From positions 1 through 6,616 of the forward strand of contig JAADDM010000215.1 in NCBI GenBank assembly GCA_013153955.1: 6,616 bases of DNA, read 5' to 3'. The position numbers were made by a program, and so were the translations under genes. The DNA comes from Gammaproteobacteria bacterium (GTDB lineage Bacteria; Pseudomonadota; Gammaproteobacteria; Thiomicrospirales; Thiomicrospiraceae). This document shows, one piece after another, positions 1 to 5,318 of this stretch; the first letter of the stretch is position 1; every line of letters begins with the position of its first letter. Below the pieces are notes generated by a model, which had not been told where the DNA came from, did not search any database, and saw only the letters and a program-made list of their open reading frames with translations.

Positions 1-102
1 CTTGTATACTTCGCTACATTCCAGCAGTGTATAATGTTGGTGTTGTTTATAAGATCAATATTGCCATGACACTTATTATAGAGGCTAAACAGTTTAATAG
101 CA

Positions 103-158
103 AAATATAGGAAACGAAGACTAGCTTTTCCACTTCGATTCATACACAGTCTAAGATC
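103..158 (+). promoter_or_regulatory. Candidate core promoter and 5' UTR of the PAN-EGF gene
   Basis: AAATATAG at 103-110 resembles a weak TATA box. CCACTTC at 130-136 fits the animal initiator pattern YYANWYY with its A at 132, which is 29 bases downstream of the TATA-like element. This would give a 5' UTR of about 27 bases before the ATG at 159. That ATG has an A at position -3, as favoured by eukaryotic ribosomes. Both motifs are short and AT-rich, so chance matches are quite possible. Confidence 0.3.
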
Positions 159-1292
159 ATGACCAAGCTTTGGCTGCTTTTGATTTTCCTTTTGATTTTC
201 AAACCAAAATTATCTGTCCAAAAATACATTGGTCGTCTGGTGTCCATACATCGCCTGCCAGCACAAAGTGAAAAGCTTTTTGAAATTCAGGTGCCAACGG
301 AAAAACAATGCACCAACATTTGTTTCCAGAACCCAGTCTGCTTCGTGGTTCTCTATAATCGTTCTGGGTCGTCGTGTTATGGATATGGGACAGGCAATCT
401 GACAGACGGCCATCTGGTGCAAGATGTCAAAAGCTGGCAAATTCTGTACGACGGTAAGTATAAATGATATAGCAAATACACCATTTTAATTAGCCTCCAT
501 TTCTAGAATCTTTCCAGTCGGGGAGAAAGCGAGGATTGAAATGAATTGTTGAAAACTCAAAAAAATCAACCCAGCCAGCAATCATCTAAGTATAATTAAA
601 TTACGTATACGGTTCTAATACAGGCACAGAATGTTCAGTTGTTAGATCGTGCTCTTCCTTACAGAGTGTTCTTCAATAGCAGCGTGTCTTAACGATGGCC
701 AATGTGTTGAAGGCGATGGATTACACTTTTGTAATTGTCCTTACGGATTTAACGGAAGTTTCTGTGAAACAGGTACTCCTACGTCACATGTCGTTCACGT
801 ACTCACGATTAGATTTATTCACGTGCATTGACATTAATCAGAAAAATCGAATAATATCTTAATTACAAGTCCTACCTTTGGCAGCTGTCAGGGTTAATTT
901 AGTCAAAGACTCGGCCGTTACTTGTGAGGCCAGTAATGAAGCTGACAGTAACCACTTGTGTATTTACGCCTTCGACGGGACGACACTCGAACCAGCTGGC
1001 ACTTTGTTGTGGGCAGCTAAATGGGGAGGCGTTGGAACTTGGATAAAGGTCAGTCGACCTAGAATAAAAAGGTCAACTAGGATTATATTACATAAACACA
1101 TCGCATTATATAATTATTAGTGGAAGTGATTGCATCATTTTCTGGTTCTTTTCCGTGTTGCAGATTCTTTTCAATCGAATGGTTATCGTGGATCAGGTTG
1201 AAATATGGCCAAAATGTTTCCTGAGAGATCAGGCCAGGCTTTGGAAAATTGAATTCGACACTTTCACAACTACGGTAAATGAAATATTGTAA
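159..1292 (+). CDS. Secreted PAN/apple-EGF-galactose-binding-like protein, four exons, 3' end uncertain
   Basis: Predicted exons are 159-453, 665-772, 885-1048 and 1164-1292 (231 residues). The three introns have GT-AG ends (GTAAGT, GTACTC and GTCAGT donors) and phases 1, 1 and 0, and the frame stays open throughout. Residues 1-20 form a signal peptide rich in Leu, Ile and Phe. Residues 23-98 look like a PAN/apple domain, with Cys51, Cys55, Cys61 and Cys73 spaced C-x3-C-x5-C-x11-C. Exon 2 is a single phase 1-1 EGF module with all six cysteines (C-x5-C-x5-C-x8-C-x1-C-x8-C). Exons 3 and 4 encode about 92 residues including WAAKWGGVGTWIKV and VEIWPKC, which resemble discoidin-like galactose-binding domains; naming that family is inference. 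The domain seems cut short. ACG|GTAAAT at 1272-1280 could be a donor to an exon not seen here, otherwise the TAA at 1290 ends the protein. The likely role is extracellular adhesion or recognition; the ligand is unknown. Confidence 0.8.
454..664 (+). other. Intron 1 of the PAN-EGF gene
   Basis: The donor is GTAAGT at 454-459. The acceptor is GTGCTCTTCCTTACAG, ending at 664, with a good pyrimidine tract. Joining the exons here makes a GAG codon that reads straight into the first EGF cysteine. CAG sites at 621-623 and 635-638 are weaker alternative acceptors. A retained intron would hit a TGA a few codons after the donor. Confidence 0.75.
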
Positions 1293-1711
1293 ATTTCTAG
1301 TTTGTCTTAATGTAAGAGAAACGCAAACAATGCATCAACTAAATGAAACCGTTCACCTATATTCTTATTATCGTTTATTGACATTGATTTCAAAAGGAAA
1401 TTACGTAAATAATTCCTGCAATCATCTTGTATTAAGAAAATGTTTTTAATTTGATACAAAAGGCGACTACCGATTAGGGAATCTGGACATATCACACGCA
1501 CGTACGCACACACACACACACGCATTAGTACATATTCACACATATCCTGCAAGATCATAAAAATTTACACGAAGGTGGGCATTAAAGAAAAGAGTTCACA
1601 TTTTCATTTTACCAAAGAACGTATTCTGTTTCAAGCAACCTAAACAACATTTCACCATATCGTACTTCGTACAAGACTTCATCAAATGGAAAAGTAAATG
1701 GTAACATGAAT
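1293..1711. other. Short convergent intergenic interval, possible rearrangement breakpoint
   Basis: This stretch lies between the 3' end of the plus-strand PAN-EGF gene and the truncated minus-strand collagen-like copy. I see no exon that would complete either gene. It holds a CA microsatellite near 1507-1521, an ATTAAA on the plus strand at 1581-1586, and an AATAAA on the minus strand at 1379-1374. The last two are possible polyadenylation signals for the two converging genes. The rest is AT-rich with no recognisable coding pattern. Confidence 0.5.
1493..1523. repeat. Interrupted CA dinucleotide microsatellite
   Basis: Alternating purine-pyrimidine sequence with a core of seven CA units at 1507-1520, flanked by CACG and CGTACG interruptions. 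It lies inside the interval where both neighbouring genes appear to lose their 3' parts. Confidence 0.85.
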
Positions 1712-1804
1712 GTCCTTCATTGAATCTATCCAGCCGTTTACTCCGCCGACGCCACCGACGGCTGGTGCCTTGCTGACGTCGCCAGCCAGAGATGAGCGGA
1801 ACCA
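1682..1804 (-). pseudogene. Remnant of exon 3 (cytoplasmic tail) of the truncated collagen-like copy
   Basis: Bases 1796-1712 match 5535-5439 of the intact paralogue, which encodes part of the cytoplasmic tail. In the corresponding frame this copy reads SSLAGDVSKAPAVGG, then GVNGWIDSMKD. The intact copy has TPAIGG and a longer Gly-Val run there. After MKD the homology stops at 1712, and unrelated sequence adds IHVTIYFSI before a TGA at 1684-1682. No splice acceptor joins this piece to exon 2, because the deletion removed the acceptor, the collagen region and the membrane segment. The two Tyr-Ser-Asn motifs of the intact tail are also absent. The piece is probably not translated in its original frame. 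Confidence 0.8.
1712..1796 (-). repeat. Duplicated block, paralogous to 5439-5535
   Basis: Aligned by eye, this 85-base block differs from 5439-5535 by about four substitutions and a 12-base in-frame indel (one GCCGAC unit here, three there). Homology begins sharply at GTCCTTCATTG and ends at GATGAG. The left-hand flanks are unrelated: CATGAAT here and GTCTC in the other copy. Confidence 0.9.
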
Positions 1805-1805
1805 A
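1797..1805. other. Deletion junction in the truncated paralogue
   Basis: CGGAACCAA at this point joins sequence corresponding to exon 3 of the intact copy (ending near 5535) directly to sequence corresponding to its intron 2 (resuming near 6446). About 910 bases present in the intact copy are missing. Short AAC-type microhomology occurs at both ends (GAGAACGG and CACAACCC in the intact copy), which would fit end-joining repair. Confidence 0.8.
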
Positions 1806-1978
1806 CCAACACATTTCACCCATGACAATTTCTCATCACAAACATTCTTCTAACCATCTCTTTCAGACACCGACCGACCGACCCACCGACTGACCGACCA
1901 GCAAAGTCAACTTACGTCTTCTCTTCCTCCAACCACGCTCGGGAGGACCCTAGTTTGCGCTATCAGCCGGTAGGTGTC
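1804..1978 (-). repeat. Duplicated block, paralogous to 6446-6616
   Basis: This block covers most of intron 2 and the 3' end of exon 2. By eye it differs from 6446-6616 by about five substitutions and one 4-base unit in the ACCG repeat. The last 78 aligned bases, spanning the donor and exon 2, are identical. The match runs to the window edge, so the duplication probably extends further. Confidence 0.92.
1867..1900. repeat. Imperfect ACCG tetranucleotide repeat within intron 2 of the truncated copy
   Basis: CCGA/ACCG units with interruptions (ACCCACC and ACTGACC). The corresponding tract at 6509-6538 is purer and one unit shorter, so the tract has changed length and sequence since duplication. 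Confidence 0.85.
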
Positions 1979-2413
1979 GCCCTCCGTATTGCCTTCGTTG
2001 ACTGGTCTCCAGATCTGATACGTCACCGGCTTATCCGATCGGAAGTAGGCCGAATACGCGAACACCACGCCCTCTGTTAGGATGATGTCCTTCTGTAGAA
2101 ACGTCGCTCGCGGAACATCCACTCCGGAGAGCGACGGCTTCGATATCTCGTTACCAACACGCGACACTAGCGTGGCACCTAACCAGAAGCAAGACAATCT
2201 TTCATTACTCATCGCCAGCACAGCCACTGGCTAACCTTCAACACCCATCAAATTCCTTTAGCTAGTAAACCAACAGCACTGTAATTCGATTACAGTAATT
2301 CTTCTTCTTTACAATCTACTACTGTTCCACAGCTATTCATTCAACTTACCATTGATGGTGTCAAAACAGCAGACTGTTAAGCCAAGAAGAAATATTCCCC
2401 AACAATTGGCCAT
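1907..2413 (-). CDS. Truncated collagen-like receptor paralogue: exons 1 and 2
   Basis: Exon 1 coding is 2413-2350 and starts with an ATG in strong context (A at -3, G at +4). It encodes a 21-residue signal peptide beginning MANCWGIFLLGLTVC. Its donor GTAAGT is at 2349-2344 in phase 1. Exon 2 is 2178-1916, entered after CTTCTGGTTAG, and encodes 88 residues from GATLVSRVGN to GGRED, with donor GTAAGT at 1915-1910 in phase 0. The residues look like a beta-rich extracellular domain whose second half lies in exon 3 of the intact paralogue; I do not recognise the family. Here exon 3 has lost its acceptor. If transcribed, read-through past the donor adds Val-Ser and a stop at 1909-1907, giving a secreted protein of about 111 residues with half a domain. 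It may be a pseudogene, a secreted decoy, or an assembly artefact. Both exons remain open, so decay is recent or function persists. Confidence 0.75.
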
Positions 2414-2499
2414 CGTTTTCTAGACAACGATTTAGAAGCAAAATATCGTTCTTTGAATCTCAGATGACTGCTTCGGTGCTTCTGCTTCGACTTTCCGAC

Positions 2500-2651
2500 T
2501 GCTGAATCGTCTGCGGTGAGGCGCTTTTAAACAAGATTTCTTCTTTCATTCGCTCACACCAATCGGAGATTCCAGGTAAGGGTCGATTCCGCTGACGTCA
2601 TTCGATGTGTGGCCAGAAAATTGCCATATAAGGAAGGGTGTTTTCCGGCCA
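2500..2651 (-). promoter_or_regulatory. Promoter of the truncated copy: TATA-like, CCAAT, CRE, CArG and ETS matches
   Basis: Read on the minus strand, TTTAAAAG at 2531-2524 is a TATA-like box, and TTCAGC with its A at 2503 is an initiator candidate 28 bases downstream. Upstream of that start come CCAATCGG (plus strand 2559-2566, about -60, NF-Y type), the perfect palindrome TGACGTCA at 2593-2600 (about -93, CREB/ATF site), and CCATATAAGG at 2624-2633 (about -125), an exact CC(A/T)6GG SRF box. CCGGAA, an ETS core, lies at 2648-2643 on the minus strand. The predicted 5' UTR is about 90 bases. The motifs are visible; their use in the cell is inferred. Confidence 0.55.
2610..2651. repeat. Near-perfect inverted repeat around the CArG box
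   Basis: The arms TGGCCAGAAAA (2610-2620) and TTTTCCGGCCA (2641-2651) are reverse complements except for one base. They are separated by 20 bases that contain CCATATAAGG, with the dyad centre about two bases from the CArG centre. Confidence 0.7.
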
Positions 2652-2780
2652 ACAGCGACGCTTGGCCTTTAGGCCGTGGCCTTCATGAATTATTTATGAG
2701 CTCATGACTCGGTTGAGTGATCACTTGAATGTTGGCTTTATCGGCGTGTTGCTTCTTCTACGTCGTGCTCTTACCTTTGC

Positions 2781-2818
2781 TATATATACGTCTTGTTCTG
2801 GCCGTATTTAAGGAATCA
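2781..2818 (+). promoter_or_regulatory. Weak plus-strand TATA/initiator candidate
   Basis: TATATATA at 2781-2788 is followed by TCAGTCC, whose A at 2818 could be an initiator, but the spacing of 37 bases is longer than usual. No plus-strand gene is recognisable downstream. It may be a chance AT-rich match or the other half of a divergent promoter making a noncoding transcript. Confidence 0.15.
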
Positions 2819-2833
2819 GTCCTATTTCTATTG

Positions 2834-2865
2834 TTGTGAGAGTAGCTTTCTAATACTACTCACAA
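2834..2865. repeat. Short hairpin
   Basis: TTGTGAG-A-GTAG (2834-2845) pairs with CTACTCACAA (2856-2865), giving a 10-base-pair stem with one bulged A and a 10-base loop. It has no T-tract or other mark that would identify it as a known RNA element. Confidence 0.5.
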
Positions 2866-4395
2866 GAACAGTTACTGATGACTGACTTGTAGTTGCATCT
2901 TAACTGATTTATCTGCACCTGTCTGCTAACACCAGGTGCTCTCTCCTATCTCTTCTTCGTTTCGGACCAGTCTTGTTTTATTGCATCTGACAAATACATG
3001 ATAATACAGAAACAATGGTGGAAGAAGACGGGTGGAATAGAACACGAACCAACTCCTTTCCAGTTAGAACTATCTCGAAAAAAGTACCTATTTTCCGACC
3101 GAAGAGTCACTTCTCTAACGATATTGCCAGATGTATCTAGTAAATATACAGCTGGAAATCCTAGCCGTTTCTAGACTGCTGGTCGAAACATAATCGGGCA
3201 TTAAATGCACCAATATGAAGCTATTTGATGTTGGCAGGTTTAGCAAAAATCATAACGCATCGCAATATGTTTTTCTTCTTCTGTGATTGCCTTGGCTGGA
3301 CCATAATGAATTCGGTGGAATTAGGCGTTTGAAAGGACGATTCAGGACAATCTGTTCAGTTCTAGCACGTGTATAGAGATGATTTTCGCCAGCCACTTGG
3401 CCTGCTATGGACTGCTTCTGAAGGCGGTCCGCACGAACTGCTTCTATCAGCAAGCCTTCCATATATTATAGTTCCCATGCTGACTTTCTGTTAAATGGAG
3501 TGCTACAATCTAGATGCGTGGCATAACGTTTCAGCTACAGTATGAACAAGGCAATGTTGTGGCTGGTCTATCATTATGTTAACAATTGACCTTGAGATTG
3601 CTCAGACTTAGTTCTGGCACTGTCTGTTTCATATTCGTGCCGTCCGTAGTCAATTATATCTCAGCTACAGCAGAACCACCATGTATAGTCAGTCCATAAA
3701 GAAAGCACACCATTCAAGGCTGACTGACCATCCTACGAGCTCTCTAGGCATCCAGTAATTGCTATTTCTGTATTCACATATATCTATTAAACGTGTGCTG
3801 CGCAGATTTCAGTTGTACCTGAACGTGCAGGAGTCAGCCTTAACAAACTGTTTCAAACAATCCGCTGATCACCATCGAAAACAAACTCCTTGGTCCTGAG
3901 CTGACTGCTAGGGATCTCGCTTCTCAAAATATATTCGAACAGATTTGACACAGTCAGAATCTAGTGTCTTAAACGTTGCAACACAGATGCAGTTTGGTCA
4001 GGTGTTTTACGAAGAAAACGAAAATAAAGGTCTTCATTGATTGATGTCTCCCAATTAAACAGGAACAACAAAAGTAAGTTGGCGTCAGACAGAGGAAGAC
4101 GTGTCTCTCGATTTCTGATGGTTGTCCGTGTTTTGATATTAGACGGACGATCACATTACAAGAACAGTTTTAGGTGATTGGCTTTAAACCTCTGCTACGT
4201 TTTGGGCTTCTTTCCGTCTCGTAAAGAAATCACTTCCATTCAGGATGTTTCACAACAACATGTACTTTACTAATAATCATCAATATTGCTTTACCAATCT
4301 TCACGTGTAATCGTTGGTGGATTCGGTGGACGAGAGTCATGTTTGCTTCAACCGGAACACATGCCTCGTGCTATCTGCACCATTTCGCATAGCTT

Positions 4396-4429
4396 CGTCC
4401 GTATGTCAGCACCGAACCATGTACGGACG
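4396..4429. repeat. Inverted repeat CGTCCGTA / TACGGACG
   Basis: Perfect 8-base arms at 4396-4403 and 4422-4429, with an 18-base spacer; ATG/CAT next to the arms could extend pairing with a bulge. No function can be assigned. Confidence 0.6.
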
Positions 4430-4617
4430 GTGTTGCTTTTCAAAGCTATCATCTCTATTCGTCTACCTTAAAACATGCATTACATCGCTAAAAGAACGAT
4501 TCTTCTGGTCGTCTACCAAGTTCCGTTTTTTTCTCAGATGAAACACGTCATCTTAATTTGATGACGATATTGTTTCAAAACGGTTCGGACATGCACTTGA
4601 AACGAATACGCTTCGAA

Positions 4618-4643
4618 ACACATACATGCATACGCATACATAC
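4618..4643. repeat. Short CATA-type repeat
   Basis: Imperfect tandem CATA/CATG units with CATACG interruptions. It lies downstream of the predicted polyadenylation site of the intact collagen-like gene. Confidence 0.6.
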
Positions 4644-4713
4644 CGAAAGAGACCTGGAATGCTCCTCGCTGCTGATTATCGCACTACAACCTCGTTTCGT
4701 GTATAAAATAAAT

Positions 4714-4723
4714 TTTATTTACA
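4714..4723 (-). terminator. Candidate polyadenylation signal of the intact collagen-like gene
   Basis: On the minus strand, AATAAA at 4719-4714 is the first canonical hexamer I find after the stop codon at 5319, implying a 3' UTR of about 600 bases. It sits in a very AT-rich stretch and overlaps TGTAAATA (4723-4716), which matches the Pumilio-binding consensus TGTANATA. Earlier variant signals such as AATAAT near 5115 and AATAAG near 4970 are possible. Confidence 0.4.
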
Positions 4724-5040
4724 AAATGCATAATACTTTTCAGGTCATGTGTAAAGAAATAAAAACATTTTATAAATATATTCATACAAAGAAATATTTC
4801 ACAAGTATACAAATATATATATAGCACTCGGTCAAATAAAACTAAAATGCACCAGAATATCGTTTCACTATAGCAACTCAGTGTATCATTAGGCTTTCAA
4901 CAGCCCTAACCAACTCGGACATTTTCAAGAATCTCCACATAGTTTGTTAAGTATGTAACTTGATCTTATTCGAAAGACTTATTCTTCACGCCTCTTCCAA
5001 CTGCTTTCATATATTCTCACGTACATTACACCTCACAAAG

Positions 5041-5094
5041 ACACACACGGATACACACACGCACGCAGACAGACAGACTGACAGACAGTCAGAC
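5041..5094. repeat. Compound CA / CAGA microsatellite
   Basis: A CA-rich part (5041-5065) passes into CAGA units with CTGA variants (5066-5094). Confidence 0.85.
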
Positions 5095-5165
5095 GCTGAT
5101 AAAATGATCATATTATTGTCTTTTAGCTGCACGCAATTGCTCTGACTATCAGCTTACTCCTTCTC

Positions 5166-5187
5166 AACACACTCACGCGCACACACC
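5166..5187. repeat. Short interrupted CA repeat
   Basis: CAACACACTCACGCGCACACAC-type sequence, a degenerate CA tract in the predicted 3' UTR of the minus-strand collagen-like gene. Confidence 0.65.
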
Positions 5188-5318
5188 GTTGGACAGCGGG
5201 CCAGACAGTGAAGTGCTTATCACAGAAAGATCAGTCCTTAACATTCCACAGCACCATTGGTAGTATGAAGTATGGGCAATAAACGACAGTCTATGTGCTG
5301 TCAGCAACCATACGGTGA

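Larger units (their letters stand above)
2870..4700. other. Intergenic region with no recognised gene
   Basis: I see no convincing exon, RNA gene or mobile element here. The longest open frames are a minus-strand one of 70 codons at 3462-3250 and plus-strand ones of 61-88 codons between 4286 and 4824. None has a recognisable domain, a signal peptide or good flanking splice sites. The only structures noted are a hairpin at 4396-4429 and a CATA-type repeat at 4618-4643. It separates the two collagen-like copies and may hold regulatory sequence or the decayed 3' region of an older duplication. Confidence 0.6.
4724..5318 (-). other. Predicted 3' UTR of the intact collagen-like gene
   Basis: This stretch lies between the TAA at 5321-5319 and the candidate AATAAA. 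It contains no open frame of note and carries two CA/CAGA-type simple repeats, which on the transcribed strand become GT/TCTG-rich. A plus-strand frame at 4960-5145 mostly translates these repeats and is not a gene. The extent of the UTR depends on which polyadenylation signal is used. Confidence 0.4.

Noticed and set aside
1848..1866. CTTCTAACCATCTCTTTCAG on the plus strand, a good-looking splice acceptor present in both copies (also near 6489-6508)
   Set aside because: It is antisense to intron 2 and followed by the ACCG repeat, not coding sequence. Its presence in both copies only reflects the recent duplication.
2579..2589. GGGTCGATTCC, one base from a tRNA B-box
   Set aside because: No A-box and no cloverleaf pairing upstream; the sequence lies in the promoter region and no tRNA can be folded around it.
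3250..3462. A minus-strand 70-codon frame
   Set aside because: No family recognised, no signal peptide and no flanking splice sites fitting a gene; this length is expected by chance.
4286..4824. Several plus-strand frames of 61-88 codons
   Set aside because: They overlap in different frames, are rich in Phe, Ile, Lys and Tyr as expected of AT-rich noncoding DNA, and have no domain or splice context.
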